Assembly (NCBI RefSeq): GCF_050409585.1
Contig: NZ_JBNUPE010000010.1
Coordinates: 1-64,000, forward strand
Direction of reading: 5' to 3'
DNA from: Facklamia sp050409585
GTDB lineage: Bacteria; Bacillota; Bacilli; Lactobacillales; Aerococcaceae
DNA length: 64,000 nt
The notes beneath the pieces are model-generated. The model was given only the letters and a program-made list of their open reading frames with translations. It searched no databases and was not told the origin of the DNA. Below are positions 19,480 through 30,119 of this stretch, in pieces (within the stretch, counting starts at the first letter, position 1; each line of letters begins with the position of its first letter). The position numbers were made by a program, and so were the translations under genes.

Positions 19480-22400
19480 TTAGAAGAGTGATAGCTGGTC
19501 TTCATCTGGTAAATCAGCTAAAACACCATTCTCTTCTAAATATTCCATAATTGTTTTTGAAACTTTACCACGTTTTTGTAAGTCTTCTTTAGAAATAAAG
19601 GCTGCTTGCTCTCTAGCTTCTACAATCGATTTAGCGGCCCCTATTCCCAAACCAGGAATTGTTCTAAAAGGAGGGATCAAACTCTCGCCATCGATAATAA
19701 ATTTAGTGGCGTCTGATTTTTCCAAATTAATCATTTGGAAAGTTATCCCTCTTTCTAGCATTTCATTCGCTAGTTCTAAAACAGTTCGCAAGCTATTTTC
19801 TTTTACTGAAGCATCCATTCCCTTGGCCATAATTTCTCTTAAGCGATGTTTAACCATTTCCTTGCCTTGATGCATGGCAATGATATCAAAGTCTGATGCC
19901 CTTACCGAAAAGTAAGCCGCATAATAGAATTTAGGATAGTGAACTTTGAAGTATGCCACCCTCAGTGCCATCATGATGTATGCAGCCGCGTGAGCCTTAG
20001 GGAACATATACTTAATCTTCAGACAAGAGTCGATATACCATTCTGGAACATTATTCGCTCGCATTTCAGCTTGCCAGTCATCAGGAATCCCTCTTCCTTT
20101 ACGAACATGTTCCATTATTTTAAAGGCTAAGGAATCTTCTAATCCATATTGCATCAGCGTCACCATGATATCGTCACGACAACCAATTACCTTAGCTAAG
20201 GGTACAATATTCTTTTGAATCAACTCCTCAGCATTGCCCAACCAGACATCCGTACCATGCGATAAACCAGAAATTTGTAACAACTCCGCAAAAGTTGACG
20301 GCTTGGTCTGAGTCAGCATCCCTCTGACAAAACTGGTCCCAAATTCTGGTACCCCTAAAGTACCTGTATCAGAAAAAATTTGCTCTTTTGTGACACCTAA
20401 GGCTTCAGGACCTGAGAACAAAGACATCACATCAGGATCAGAGAATGGAATATCTTGAGGATCAATACCTGAAATATCCTGTAAGAAACGTATCATGGTC
20501 GGATCATCGTGTCCTAATATATCTAATTTCAGCACATTATCATGAATAGAATGGAAGTCAAAGTGAGTCGTGCGCCATTCTGAATGAATATCTTCGGCTG
20601 GAAATTGTATAGGCGTAAAGTCATAAACATCCATATACTCAGGAATAACGATAATCCCACCTGGGTGTTGGCCGGTTGTTCGTTTCACCCCTTCAATTCC
20701 TTTAGCCAAGCGCTCTTTTTCAGCTTGAGGCACTTGGGTCATGGTATTTTCAAGATAACCCTTCACATAACCAAAGGCCGTCTTTTGTGCAACGGTGGAG
20801 ATAGTCCCCGCACGAAAGACATGGTCTTCTCCAAATAAAACTTTAGTATAAGCATGAGCTTGCGGTTGATATTCCCCAGAAAAGTTAAGATCAATATCGG
20901 GTACCTTATTCCCTTTAAAACCTAAGAATGTCTCAAACGGTATATCCTGTCCGTCTCGCTTTAAATCTTTGCCACATGATGGACAGGCTTTAGGCGGTAG
21001 ATCAAAACCTGATCCAACTGAGCCATCCTTAAAAAACTCGTTGTAATGACAATCCGGACAGTAATAATGTGGCACTAAAGGATTAACTTCGGTTATTCCA
21101 GTCATTGTCGCTACAAAACTAGAACCTACGGATCCCCTTGACCCAACTAGATAGCCGTCTTGGTTGGATTTTAGAACCAGCTTTTGCGAAATTAAATAAA
21201 TAACAGCAAATCCATTAGAGATAATCGAATGTAATTCTTTTTCCAATCTTTTTTCAATTAATTCTGGTAAAGGATTTCCATACATTTCGTAGGCCTTGCC
21301 ATAGGCCAAATCACGAATTTTTTGATCAGAGCCTTCAATATTTGGTGTGAATAGTTTTGAGTGGATCACTTCAATGTCGTCTTCGACCCAATCGGCTATT
21401 TTATTCGAATTAGTTACCACTAATTCATAAGCCAAATCTTCTCCTAAGAAAGAAAACTCTTCTAGCATCTCATTAGTCGTTCTAAAATGGAGTGGTGGGA
21501 AATGGAGGTCGCGATTAGCATTGCGTTTTAAAGACTTGAGTAATATTTCACGGTAAATCGAATCCCGTTCTTCTAGGTAGTGAACATCTCCAGTAGCCAC
21601 TAGTAACTTGTTATGTTCATTGGCTAGCTTAACCATTCCTTGCATGATCTTAAATAAATCTTCACGAGATCTAATCAATGTTTCTTCAATCAGGGTGTCA
21701 TAGACAGAAGGGGGTTGAATTTCTAAATAATCATAATATCCTACTAATTCACTAGCTTCTTGATAACCTTTCTGCATCAAGGTTGTAAAAACTTCTCCAT
21801 TGGAGCAAGCGGAACCGACAAGTAAATTTTCTCGATACTGATTTAAGACAGACCGTGGTATTCTGGGTTCGCGATAAAAATACTCCACATTGGAAATAGA
21901 AATCAATTTAAAGAGATCTTTGAGACCTGCTTGATTTTTAGCAATTAAAGTAGCATGAAAAGGTCTTATCTGTTTATATGCATCACCTTTACCCATCTCT
22001 TTATTCAACAGATTATGGTGGGTCATTTGATATTGCTCATTGGCTTGTTCTAGTAACTTAAACAAGATATGACCCGTTGTTTCCGAGTCATAAATAGCTC
22101 GGTGGTGTTGTTCTAAAGTTACACCGTAACGCTTGGCAAGATTGTTCAATCGGTGTCCTTTTATATTAGGGTTTACCAACCTTGATAGGGCAAGTGTATC
22201 AATCACTGGTAAATTATTCATAGCTATGCCATGACGCACATAGGCTTGATTAATAAAGCCCATATCAAAGGAAGCATTATGTGCCACCAAAATGGTGTCT
22301 TGTGTAAATGCTAAAAATTTGTCTATTACTTCTTTTTCACTTGGTGCATCTTCTAGCATTGCATCGGTAATGCCTGTCAGTTCTGTTGTAAAGGATGAAA

Positions 22401-23793
22401 GTGGATGACCAGGATTAATAAAGGCCTCGAAAGTATCAATTACATTCCCCTTGTGCATCTTAACAGCAGCTAATTCAATCATACGATCATAGACAGAGGA
22501 TAATCCGGTCGTTTCCACGTCAAAAACAACATAATTAGCTTCTGAAAGATCATGATCACTTTCATTATAAGCAATAGCTTCACCATCATTAACAATATTA
22601 GCTTCAATACCGTAAATCACTTTAATATCGTTTTCTTTACCCGCATAATAAGCTTCTGGGAAAGCTTGAGCACCAGCGTGGTCGGTAATAGCTATAGCTG
22701 AATGTCCCCATCGAGCCGCTGTTTTAATATAATCTGAAACACTATTGGTCGCATCCATTTGAGACATATTAGAATGTAAATGGAGCTCTACTCTTTTTTG
22801 ACCTTCAAAGCTATCTTGACGTTTTTTAGGATTTAACTTACGAATCGAACGAGGCCTAAAATCTAGCTCACCAGAATAATTATCTGGGACCATATCCCCT
22901 TCCATTCTCAGCCAGTCTCCTACTTGAAACTGATGAATTTGCTCCTTAGTTAAGCGTCGTCCAGAAATTAATTTGACAGCCACAGAGGAAGTATAATCCG
23001 TCACTTTCATGATGGATAAAATTTCTCCCGATCGTAAATCACGGATATCATTGGCGAAGACATAACCTTCGATTACTTGTTTGTATTGATTTTCTGGCAA
23101 ATCAATAATAGGAGTAGCTGTGATATTAGGGATGTCTTTTCCTACTGGCTTAATTTCACTAATATTGACTGATTGTTTCTGCTTTTCTTGTTTTTTCTCT
23201 TCATTTTCAATCGCTTCTAGTAGGTTTTGATGATCCAATTCTTCTAAACGCTGTTTAGTTGTTAAATGAGTGGCATCGCTTAAGGATTGATCAACATAGT
23301 AAATGATTTTTATTCCTTTAAAGCCTACTTGATCAAAGTGTCTTTTAATTATGTGATCGTATTTATTATCAAATGTATCTACTTGACTCTGACTCGCTAA
23401 ACCTATTTCAAATAGTTTTGTACTTGCATCATAAGAAATGGAGGCATCTTGTAAACAAACTCTTAAAAAAGGTGTCTCATTCATAATAACAGTTTTTATT
23501 TTTTCCCAATAATCCTCAATTAACTGACTATTATCAGTTTCTGCCTTATCAAAGTGCCACCATATTTCGGTTTCTACTATTTGAGCAAAAGCCTGTCGCA
23601 TAGTAGTTAGTAATAAGTAATAGAGGTCTGGGTGAATCCGCTGTGGGAATCTCAAATGAAAAATCCAGCGTTGGCTGTCTGCTAAAACCTCCACTTGCTC
23701 AATTTGACCTCCTGCTAATGCACTTAGAATGTCTGGATCAGTAATGTTTAGTTGCTCCAATAAAACATCGAATAAAGTTTTTTCTTTGCTCAT
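19480..23793 (-). CDS. polC: DNA polymerase III alpha subunit, Gram-positive PolC type
   Basis: 1437 residues, the normal PolC length. Order: N-terminal domain and OB fold, PHP domain starting near residue 338 (HLHSNMSQMDA), an inserted DEDD 3'-5' exonuclease near 425 (FDVETTGLS, later HNASFDMGF and HRAIYDSE), zinc-finger cysteines around 913-945 (CPDC, CPSC), and the polymerase palm with PDIDLNFSG near 968. Main replicative polymerase of low-GC Gram-positives. A lone gene between rseP and rimP with its own ribosome site (GAAAGGATTC). Confidence 0.98.
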   Translation of the reverse strand: MSKEKTLFDVLLEQLNITDPDILSALAGGQIEQVEVLADSQRWIFHLRFPQRIHPDLYYLLLTTMRQAFAQIVETEIWWHFDKAETDNSQLIEDYWEKIKTVIMNETPFLRVCLQDASISYDASTKLFEIGLASQSQVDTFDNKYDHIIKRHFDQVGFKGIKIIYYVDQSLSDATHLTTKQRLEELDHQNLLEAIENEEKKQEKQKQSVNISEIKPVGKDIPNITATPIIDLPENQYKQVIEGYVFANDIRDLRSGEILSIMKVTDYTSSVAVKLISGRRLTKEQIHQFQVGDWLRMEGDMVPDNYSGELDFRPRSIRKLNPKKRQDSFEGQKRVELHLHSNMSQMDATNSVSDYIKTAARWGHSAIAITDHAGAQAFPEAYYAGKENDIKVIYGIEANIVNDGEAIAYNESDHDLSEANYVVFDVETTGLSSVYDRMIELAAVKMHKGNVIDTFEAFINPGHPLSSFTTELTGITDAMLEDAPSEKEVIDKFLAFTQDTILVAHNASFDMGFINQAYVRHGIAMNNLPVIDTLALSRLVNPNIKGHRLNNLAKRYGVTLEQHHRAIYDSETTGHILFKLLEQANEQYQMTHHNLLNKEMGKGDAYKQIRPFHATLIAKNQAGLKDLFKLISISNVEYFYREPRIPRSVLNQYRENLLVGSACSNGEVFTTLMQKGYQEASELVGYYDYLEIQPPSVYDTLIEETLIRSREDLFKIMQGMVKLANEHNKLLVATGDVHYLEERDSIYREILLKSLKRNANRDLHFPPLHFRTTNEMLEEFSFLGEDLAYELVVTNSNKIADWVEDDIEVIHSKLFTPNIEGSDQKIRDLAYGKAYEMYGNPLPELIEKRLEKELHSIISNGFAVIYLISQKLVLKSNQDGYLVGSRGSVGSSFVATMTGITEVNPLVPHYYCPDCHYNEFFKDGSVGSGFDLPPKACPSCGKDLKRDGQDIPFETFLGFKGNKVPDIDLNFSGEYQPQAHAYTKVLFGEDHVFRAGTISTVAQKTAFGYVKGYLENTMTQVPQAEKERLAKGIEGVKRTTGQHPGGIIVIPEYMDVYDFTPIQFPAEDIHSEWRTTHFDFHSIHDNVLKLDILGHDDPTMIRFLQDISGIDPQDIPFSDPDVMSLFSGPEALGVTKEQIFSDTGTLGVPEFGTSFVRGMLTQTKPSTFAELLQISGLSHGTDVWLGNAEELIQKNIVPLAKVIGCRDDIMVTLMQYGLEDSLAFKIMEHVRKGRGIPDDWQAEMRANNVPEWYIDSCLKIKYMFPKAHAAAYIMMALRVAYFKVHYPKFYYAAYFSVRASDFDIIAMHQGKEMVKHRLREIMAKGMDASVKENSLRTVLELANEMLERGITFQMINLEKSDATKFIIDGESLIPPFRTIPGLGIGAAKSIVEAREQAAFISKEDLQKRGKVSKTIMEYLEENGVLADLPDEDQLSLF

Positions 23794-23845
23794 ATGAATC
23801 CTTTCTTTTTACTTGTGTCGCATTTAATTTTACAATGCATCACTT

Positions 23846-23868
23846 AAAAAAACCCGTAAAAGACAGGG
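23846..23868 (-). terminator. weak terminator after rseP
   Basis: Minus strand CCCTGT...ACGGG stem with one bulged base followed by seven T. It lies directly beyond the rseP stop. Confidence 0.55.
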
Positions 23869-23877
23869 ATTTTGTTC

Positions 23878-25131
23878 CTAGAAAAATGCTCGCATAATGT
23901 CATTCCAAGTAACTGCAATCATCAAAATCAATACTAAAACAACCCCTACCATGGTAACTAAACCTTCTTTTTCTTGGCTGAGAGCTTTACCTCTAACTAA
24001 TTCAATTAAGTTCAGGACAATTTTTCCTCCATCTAATGCCGGTATCGGTAATAAATTAACAATTCCTAGATTGGTGGATAAGGAGGCAAGAAAAGCAACC
24101 ATATCGATCAAGCCTTCATTAGCAACCGTGCTAGTTGCCTGAGCCATTGCCACAGGTCCTCCTAACATATTTAAATCAAAACCACGTGAAAATAATGTGG
24201 CTAAGGCCGAAAGGACCATGATGAAAGTTCGATAGGTAGCTGTAAAACCAAAAAACAAACGATCTTTAAGCGATGTCGATTGACTGACGGTAATTCCTAA
24301 CGAACCATACCCCAATTCATTCTCCTCCAATTGGAGTTCTTTTTTAATGACTTGGTCTTGTCTTTGAATTTCTAATCGTACTGTCTCTTTAGGGTATTGG
24401 GCAATTAAATCCACTAAGCCTTGCCAATCTTTGGTCTCTTCTTCATTAACTTTAGTGATTCGATCCCCAGCTTGCAAACCAGCTCCTGCAGCAGGACTGC
24501 CCTCAACCACTTGACCTATTTGATTGGTAGTGGTAGGAATTCCTGGAAGCATTAAACCGACTATCGCAAAAGCAACAATCGATAAGATAAAGTTATTAAG
24601 AGGCCCACCAAAATTAGTGAGAATCTTATGCCAAACTGGAACTGATTCATAACGCGTTGCTAAGGGGGCTACACGAATAATGGTTCCATCTTTTTCAATG
24701 ATTTCTGCTTGAGGATGGACATGATAAGTTTTAAGATAATCTTCCCCTTGTTCATAAACTTCAAGAGTCATCTCATTTACCAAATCGGCCTTATCTAATC
24801 GAACAGGTAGTTCATTGATATCACTAGTCTCACTAAGGTTAATTTTAATAACCTTATTTTGTTCATTGAAAGTTAAACCTAAAGATTGTCCCGGTTGAAC
24901 TTCAGCTTCTTCATTTAAACCAGCTAAACGAACATAACCTCCCATTGGTAAAGCACGAATAGTGTAGGTTGTCCCATCTTCGGCTTGTTTTGAAAAGATT
25001 TTAGGTCCCATCCCTAGTGAAAATTCTCTCACTAAGATGCCTGCTTTTTTAGCCCAATATAAGTGCCCAAACTCATGAATAATCACAATAATCGAAAAGA
25101 TAATTAAGAAAACTAAAACTGTTTTTAACAT
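23878..25131 (-). CDS. rseP: RIP metalloprotease RseP (site-2 protease)
   Basis: 417 residues. Intramembrane zinc protease: HEFGH at residues 19-23 in the first membrane helix, a PDZ domain (about 190-265, AGLQAGDRITKVNEEETKDW), and the third zinc ligand region NLLPIPALDGGKI near 360-370. It cleaves membrane-bound anti-sigma factors or signal peptide remnants. It follows cdsA by 18 bp, the conserved uppS-cdsA-rseP order. Confidence 0.95.
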   Translation of the reverse strand: MLKTVLVFLIIFSIIVIIHEFGHLYWAKKAGILVREFSLGMGPKIFSKQAEDGTTYTIRALPMGGYVRLAGLNEEAEVQPGQSLGLTFNEQNKVIKINLSETSDINELPVRLDKADLVNEMTLEVYEQGEDYLKTYHVHPQAEIIEKDGTIIRVAPLATRYESVPVWHKILTNFGGPLNNFILSIVAFAIVGLMLPGIPTTTNQIGQVVEGSPAAGAGLQAGDRITKVNEEETKDWQGLVDLIAQYPKETVRLEIQRQDQVIKKELQLEENELGYGSLGITVSQSTSLKDRLFFGFTATYRTFIMVLSALATLFSRGFDLNMLGGPVAMAQATSTVANEGLIDMVAFLASLSTNLGIVNLLPIPALDGGKIVLNLIELVRGKALSQEKEGLVTMVGVVLVLILMIAVTWNDIMRAFF

Positions 25132-25149
25132 CGCTTACTCCATTTCTAA

Positions 25150-25947
25150 TTAAACACCTAAAAAGTTATTCCATACAACAAACATGATGCTGGCAAATAT
25201 TGTTGAATCAAAACGATCCAATACTCCCCCATGTCCTGGAAGTAATTTGCCCGAATCTTTCACACCAAAGTCTCTCTTATAGGCGGATTCTACTAAATCA
25301 CCGAACTGACCAGCTATAGAGATAAGAATGGTTAAAAAGCCAAGATATTGTGGGTTTTTTATTTCAACCGTAAAAAAGAGACTGTAAATACTAGCGACTA
25401 CAAAAGCGGTTGCTACGCCACCCAAAGCTCCTTCTACTGTTTTGTTAGGACTTATTCTGGGAGCCAGCTTATTCTTCCCATACTTTCTACCTATTAAATA
25501 AGCTCCAGTATCCGTTGACCAAATCACCAAAAGAACATATAGAATAGTCGTTAAACCAAGGTCTCTAATCATTATTAAATAACGAAAGCCAAAACCTATA
25601 TAAAGCGAAGCAAAAATTAAAGTGGATGCATCTACAAAATTAAAACGTTGATAATTATAAACCGTCAAAATCAACAATAACATTCCTGCTAAATAAAAAA
25701 TCATCAAGGGGTCTGCTTCAGAAAAAATAGGACCAAAATATTTCTCTGGTAAGAGGACCGAGGCTAAGGCTAAAGTTGATATTAAGCCTATTTCATTTAA
25801 ATAATCGATTTTTTTCATCTCAGCCATTTCGTACAAGGCTATTGCACCCAACAACATTATACAATAGCTAAACCATTTCCCACCCAAGATGACAAATGGT
25901 AGATAAATAGAGATCCCAATAATTGCTGTAATGATTCTTTGTTTCAT
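25150..25947 (-). CDS. cdsA: phosphatidate cytidylyltransferase
   Basis: 265 residues with about 7-8 membrane helices. The CdsA signature SAYKRDFGVKDSGKLLPGHG followed by GVLDRFDS is at about 218-248. It makes CDP-diacylglycerol for phospholipid synthesis in the cytoplasmic membrane. Cotranscribed with uppS (25 bp apart) and rseP. Confidence 0.96.
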   Translation of the reverse strand: MKQRIITAIIGISIYLPFVILGGKWFSYCIMLLGAIALYEMAEMKKIDYLNEIGLISTLALASVLLPEKYFGPIFSEADPLMIFYLAGMLLLILTVYNYQRFNFVDASTLIFASLYIGFGFRYLIMIRDLGLTTILYVLLVIWSTDTGAYLIGRKYGKNKLAPRISPNKTVEGALGGVATAFVVASIYSLFFTVEIKNPQYLGFLTILISIAGQFGDLVESAYKRDFGVKDSGKLLPGHGGVLDRFDSTIFASIMFVVWNNFLGV

Positions 25948-25972
25948 TTTGATCCCTACTCCTTTCTAACAT

Positions 25973-26698
25973 TTAAGAGATTTTACCGAATCTTCTCTGT
26001 CTTTCACTATAAGCTGCAATCGCTTGATCAAAGTCTTCAGTTGAAAAATCAGGCCATAAGACCTTTGTAAAATAGAATTCACTATAGGCTAATTGCCATA
26101 ATAAGAAATTGCTGAGTCTTAATTCACCAGAAGTTCGAATCATCAAGTCTGGATTTGAGTATGAAGCAAGATCTTGAGTCATTAGAGACTGATCAACTAA
26201 TTCTTCGGTAATTTCTTCTGGCTTTATTTCATTTTTTAAAACTGCCTGACTAATACTTTGAATGGCTTGGACTATCTCTTGACGTCCACCATAATTTAAA
26301 GCAATGTTTAAAATCAATCCACTATTATCCTGCGTTTTTTCTACTGCTCGATCTAAGATTTTCTTAGTTTCTTCAGGTAAACGATTAGCATTACCAATAT
26401 AGGTAACTTTAACATTATTTTCCATTAATTGAGGCATGAAGGATTCAAAAAAGTCTTTTGGCAAAGACATTAAGTAATCCACTTCATCCTTGGGACGCGC
26501 CCAATTCTCTGTAGAAAAAGCATAAACCGTTAATACCTTGATTTTAAGTTGATGTGCACGAATAGTAATTTTTTTGATGGTCTCGACTCCCTTTTTATGC
26601 CCCATTACTCGAGGTAAAAAACGCTTTTTAGCCCAGCGACCGTTACCATCCATAATAATTGCAACATGGTTAGGGATCTTCATATTATCTAAATTCAT
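25973..26698 (-). CDS. uppS: undecaprenyl diphosphate synthase (cis-prenyltransferase)
   Basis: 241 residues. VAIIMDGNGRWAKKR (residues 12-26) binds the allylic substrate; further family motifs are YAFSTENW, LNIALNYGGRQEI and PDLMIRTSGELRLSNFLLWQLAYSE. It makes the lipid carrier for peptidoglycan and teichoic acid synthesis. A promoter with an extended -10 precedes it, after the frr terminator. Confidence 0.97.
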   Translation of the reverse strand: MNLDNMKIPNHVAIIMDGNGRWAKKRFLPRVMGHKKGVETIKKITIRAHQLKIKVLTVYAFSTENWARPKDEVDYLMSLPKDFFESFMPQLMENNVKVTYIGNANRLPEETKKILDRAVEKTQDNSGLILNIALNYGGRQEIVQAIQSISQAVLKNEIKPEEITEELVDQSLMTQDLASYSNPDLMIRTSGELRLSNFLLWQLAYSEFYFTKVLWPDFSTEDFDQAIAAYSERQRRFGKIS

Positions 26699-26732
26699 GG
26701 TTGTTTCCTTTCAGTAGCATAAATACCTTTTA

Positions 26733-26741
26733 ATTATAGCA
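26733..26741 (-). promoter_or_regulatory. promoter of uppS-cdsA-rseP (extended -10)
   Basis: Minus strand TGCTATAAT (extended -10; TATAAT at 26738-26733) about 35 bp upstream of uppS. The -35 is weak. Confidence 0.55.
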
Positions 26742-26810
26742 GAAAGAAATTGTATATTAAAAGAAAACTAGAAGAAGTTGTTTAATCATAAAATTCTAGT
26801 CATTCATAAT

Positions 26811-26846
26811 AAAAAATCAAGTCAAGACTTCTTGACTTGATTTTTG
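26811..26846 (-). terminator. terminator after frr
   Basis: Perfect inverted repeat AAATCAAGTCAAGA / TCTTGACTTGATTT with a 2-nt centre and a T run on the minus strand. Confidence 0.9.
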
Positions 26847-26854
26847 GTCAGTTT

Positions 26855-27415
26855 TTAGTTATTTCTGATTTCATCTTCTTTAACTGAAGTTAGGCGATCA
26901 ATTTCCTTAGTCGCATTATCAGTTATTTGCTGAATATCCTTTTCATAACGTTTTAATTCATCTTCAGTAATTTCACTATCTTTTTCAAGTCGCTTAGCTT
27001 CATCCATTGCATCTCGACGAATATTTCTTACTGAAACTTTTGCATTTTCTTGTTCTTTACCGATTACTTTAACTAATTCTTCTCGTCTTTCTTTAGTCAA
27101 TGCAGGTATCACAAGACGAATAACTTCACCGTCATTTGTAGGTGTAATTCCCACATCACTCATCATGATTGCACGCTCAATATCTTGAAGCGAACTCTTA
27201 TCATAAGGTGAAATTACTAACATTCTTGCTTCAGGTGTATTAATTGAAGCTAACTGGTTTAATGCCGTAGGTGTTCCATAGTATTCAACCATGACACGGT
27301 CTAAAATACTAGCATTAGCAACTCCAGCGCGAATAGTTCCTAATTCACGTTGAAAAGCTTCAATTGATTTTTGCATTCGGCTTTCAGTATTTTTTAATAT
27401 ATTATCAGCAGCCAT
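26855..27415 (-). CDS. frr: ribosome recycling factor
   Basis: 186 residues, the standard length. Typical start [30 protein letters not shown], the hinge with [12 protein letters not shown], and the C-terminal helix with VRNIRRDA and [15 protein letters not shown]. Splits post-termination ribosomes with EF-G. It follows pyrH but has its own extended -10 promoter. Confidence 0.97.
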   Translation of the reverse strand: MAADNILKNTESRMQKSIEAFQRELGTIRAGVANASILDRVMVEYYGTPTALNQLASINTPEARMLVISPYDKSSLQDIERAIMMSDVGITPTNDGEVIRLVIPALTKERREELVKVIGKEQENAKVSVRNIRRDAMDEAKRLEKDSEITEDELKRYEKDIQQITDNATKEIDRLTSVKEDEIRNN

Positions 27416-27447
27416 TTTCTTCCTCCTATATGATCCATAGTTATTTT

Positions 27448-27456
27448 ATTATACCA
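27448..27456 (-). promoter_or_regulatory. possible frr promoter (extended -10)
   Basis: Minus strand TGGTATAAT (TATAAT at 27453-27448) 33 bp upstream of the frr start, in the 69-bp gap after pyrH; no good -35 seen. Confidence 0.5.
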
Positions 27457-27484
27457 TATTTAAGCATTGTAAGAAAAGTTAGAA

Positions 27485-28213
27485 CTAATCATGATTATTT
27501 CCAACAGTTGTTCCAATATTTTCACCAAGAATGACACGTTTAATATTCCCAGGTTCGTTTAAGTTAAAGACAACTAATGGAATGTTGTTATCCATAGACA
27601 AGGAAGAAGCCGTAGAATCCATTACTTTTAAGCCTTTAGAGATAACATCCAAGTGGGTTAAATTTTCATATTTAGTAGCTGTTTCATCCGTCTTTGGATC
27701 TGCACTGTAAACACCATCCACATTGTTTTTAGCCATCAGAATAACGTCTGCTTCAATTTCAGCCGCTCTCAAAGCAGCAGTGGTATCTGTTGTGAAATAA
27801 GGGTTACCTGTACCACCAGCGAAAATAACTACTCGACCCTTTTGAAGATGACGAATCGCACGTCTGCGAATATAAGGCTCAGCTACAGCACGCATTTCAA
27901 TAGATGTTTGAACTCTTGAGGGGACATCCAGATTTTCTAATGCATCTTGCAAGGATAAAGCATTCATTACAGTTGCTAACATACCCATATAATCTGCTTG
28001 TGCCCGGTCCATTCCCATTTCAGCACCAATCGATCCACGCCAAATATTTCCGCCCCCTACAACAATAGCTATTTCAATGCCTAATTGATAAACTTCTTTA
28101 AGTTGTTGGGTAATTGAACGGACTGTCGCAGGGTCAATGCCAAATCCATTTTCACCTGCTAAAGCCTCTCCACTCAGTTTTAGAATTGCTCTTTGATATT
28201 TTGTTTTAACCAT
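27485..28213 (-). CDS. pyrH: UMP kinase
   Basis: 242 residues from the ATG at 28213, preceded by GAAGGGTGA; an upstream in-frame GTG would overlap that ribosome site. Amino acid kinase fold: [23 protein letters not shown], and [20 protein letters not shown]. It converts UMP to UDP. Only about 25 bp separate it from a strong hairpin terminator behind tsf, so expression seems to need read-through. Confidence 0.95.
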   Translation of the reverse strand: MVKTKYQRAILKLSGEALAGENGFGIDPATVRSITQQLKEVYQLGIEIAIVVGGGNIWRGSIGAEMGMDRAQADYMGMLATVMNALSLQDALENLDVPSRVQTSIEMRAVAEPYIRRRAIRHLQKGRVVIFAGGTGNPYFTTDTTAALRAAEIEADVILMAKNNVDGVYSADPKTDETATKYENLTHLDVISKGLKVMDSTASSLSMDNNIPLVVFNLNEPGNIKRVILGENIGTTVGNNHD

Positions 28214-28236
28214 TATTCTCACCCTTCTTTTCCTTT

Positions 28237-28264
28237 AAAAAGACCCCAGCAAAAACTGGGGTCT
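28237..28264 (-). terminator. terminator between tsf and pyrH
   Basis: AGACCCCAG (28241-28249) and CTGGGGTCT (28256-28264) form a 9-bp GC-rich stem followed by TTTTT on the minus strand. It ends just 24 bp before the pyrH ATG. Confidence 0.88.
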
Positions 28265-28281
28265 CTATTAAATGTTGTAAA

Positions 28282-29163
28282 TTACTTGCCCATTTGAGCG
28301 GCTACTTCTTCAGCAAAGTTATCTTTACGTTTTTCAATTCCTTCTCCAACTTCAAAACGTACATACTCAGTAACTTTACCCCCTTTAGCACCAACATAAT
28401 CTGCAACTTTTTGATCGCCATCTTTAACGAAAGCTTGCTCGTTCAATACGATTTCGCCGTAGAACTTATTCATACGACCTTCAACAATCTTGTCGACAAT
28501 CTTTTCAGGCTTGCCTTCGTTTAATGTTAGCTCGCGTTGAACAGTTTTTTCGCGTTCAATTACTTCAGCATCTACATCTTCACGATTTAGGTATTTAGGG
28601 TTGATTGCAGCAACATGCATCGCAACGTCTTTAGCTACATCTTCATCTTTAGAATCTGCAACGACAGTTAAAACACCAATCCGTCCTCCTTGGTGAGAAT
28701 ATTCACCGAAGACATCATTATCCCCTTTATTTAAAAGGGCAAAGCGACGGAAAGAAAGTTTTTCACCAATTACAATAGTTGATTCTGTAATTAATTCTGC
28801 GATTGTTTGTCCATTAACTTCCAAGGCATTGGCTGCTTCCATATCAGCTGGTTTACCTTCAGCAACAGCTTTTACAATATCATTAACTAATGTAATGAAC
28901 TTGTCATTTTTTGAAACAAAGTCTGTTTCAGAGTTTACTTCAACTAATGCAGCAGTATTTCCATCAATATAGCTTGCAGTTAAACCTTCTGCAGCGATAC
29001 GGTCTGCTTTCTTAGCAGCCTTTGCAAGTCCTTTTTCACGTAATAAGTCGACTGCTTTGTCCATATCTCCATCAACTTCAACTAAGGCTTTCTTAGCATC
29101 CATCATTCCAACACCAGTCATATCACGTAATTCTTTTACTTGTTTTGCAGTTACTTTTGCCAT
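28282..29163 (-). CDS. tsf: elongation factor Ts
   Basis: 293 residues. It starts with [24 protein letters not shown], the family N-terminal signature, and contains ETDFVSKN and VAMHVAA. It recharges EF-Tu with GTP. The gene has its own extended -10 promoter after the rpsB terminator. Confidence 0.97.
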   Translation of the reverse strand: MAKVTAKQVKELRDMTGVGMMDAKKALVEVDGDMDKAVDLLREKGLAKAAKKADRIAAEGLTASYIDGNTAALVEVNSETDFVSKNDKFITLVNDIVKAVAEGKPADMEAANALEVNGQTIAELITESTIVIGEKLSFRRFALLNKGDNDVFGEYSHQGGRIGVLTVVADSKDEDVAKDVAMHVAAINPKYLNREDVDAEVIEREKTVQRELTLNEGKPEKIVDKIVEGRMNKFYGEIVLNEQAFVKDGDQKVADYVGAKGGKVTEYVRFEVGEGIEKRKDNFAEEVAAQMGK

Positions 29164-29212
29164 CTATAAAATCCTCCTTGGAAATATCATTCAATAATGT
29201 GCTACCTTAATT

Positions 29213-29221
29213 ATTATATCA
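29213..29221 (-). promoter_or_regulatory. promoter of tsf (extended -10)
   Basis: Minus strand TGATATAAT with TATAAT at 29218-29213; a weak -35 (TTTAGC) lies 17 nt upstream. Situated between the rpsB terminator and tsf. Confidence 0.55.
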
Positions 29222-29262
29222 AAATTATTCAGCTTGCTAAAGCCTAATGTATGTATTTTCAT

Positions 29263-29306
29263 AAAAAAGCTGTCTAAAGATGCTTGGCAACTTTTGACAG
29301 CTTTTC
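29263..29306 (-). terminator. terminator after rpsB
   Basis: Arms AAGCTGTC and GACAGCTT with an inner GTTGCC-like stem, followed by TTTTTT on the minus strand, 10 bp past the rpsB stop. Confidence 0.85.
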
Positions 29307-29315
29307 TTAATTTAT

Positions 29316-30119
29316 TTATTCAGCTTCAGTCGCTGGAGAGCTTTCAGCTTCTTCTGATTCTGTATTTTCTTCCTTGTTGTCAAATAAGTTATCAAAGAAT
29401 TGGCTATTCCCTTGCTCATCAGGGTCCACGTCAATTTGACCTTGATTTGCTTCAATTGTTGCTTCTGCCATAGAGCTTGTAATTAATTTAATGGCACGAA
29501 TGGCATCATCGTTTGCTGGAATAACATAGTCAATCTCATCAGGGTCACAGTTAGTGTCCACCATCGCAACAATTGGAATATTTAATTTACGAGCCTCTTG
29601 AACCGCGATACGCTCTTTGCGTGGGTCTACGATAAAGATCACGTCAGGTATTCTTGGCATATCTTTGATACCACCTAAGAATTTTTCTAATCGATCCCAC
29701 TCTTTACGTAATTCACCGACCTCTTTTTTAGGAAGCACATCGAAAGTTCCATCTACTTCCATTTGCTCTAAAGCTTTTAGACGACGAATACGTCCTTGGA
29801 TGGTATCCCAGTTTGTTAATAAGCCACCTAACCAACGGTGGTTAATGTAGTACTGACCTGCTCTTTCAGCTTGTTCTTCAATTGCTTGCTGAGCTTGCTT
29901 CTTAGTTCCTACGAACAAAGCAACGCCACCATCAGCAACTGCATCTCGCATGAAATTATATGCTTCATCTACCAACTTAACCGTTTTTTGCAAGTCGATG
30001 ATGTAAATACCGTTACGTTCTGTAAAGATGTAACGTTTCATTTTAGGATTCCAGCGACGTGTTTGGTGTCCAAAGTGCACACCAGCTTCTAACAATTGTT
30101 TCATTGAAATAACTGCCAT
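29316..30119 (-). CDS. rpsB: 30S ribosomal protein S2
   Basis: 267 residues from ATG at 30119 (AAAAGGAGTTTATAAT upstream). The open frame extends 15 codons further but without a ribosome site. Begins [25 protein letters not shown], contains [12 protein letters not shown] and [26 protein letters not shown]. The acidic C-terminal tail (about 227-267) is an extension typical of Lactobacillales S2. A long structured leader precedes it. Confidence 0.97.
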   Translation of the reverse strand: MAVISMKQLLEAGVHFGHQTRRWNPKMKRYIFTERNGIYIIDLQKTVKLVDEAYNFMRDAVADGGVALFVGTKKQAQQAIEEQAERAGQYYINHRWLGGLLTNWDTIQGRIRRLKALEQMEVDGTFDVLPKKEVGELRKEWDRLEKFLGGIKDMPRIPDVIFIVDPRKERIAVQEARKLNIPIVAMVDTNCDPDEIDYVIPANDDAIRAIKLITSSMAEATIEANQGQIDVDPDEQGNSQFFDNLFDNKEENTESEEAESSPATEAE

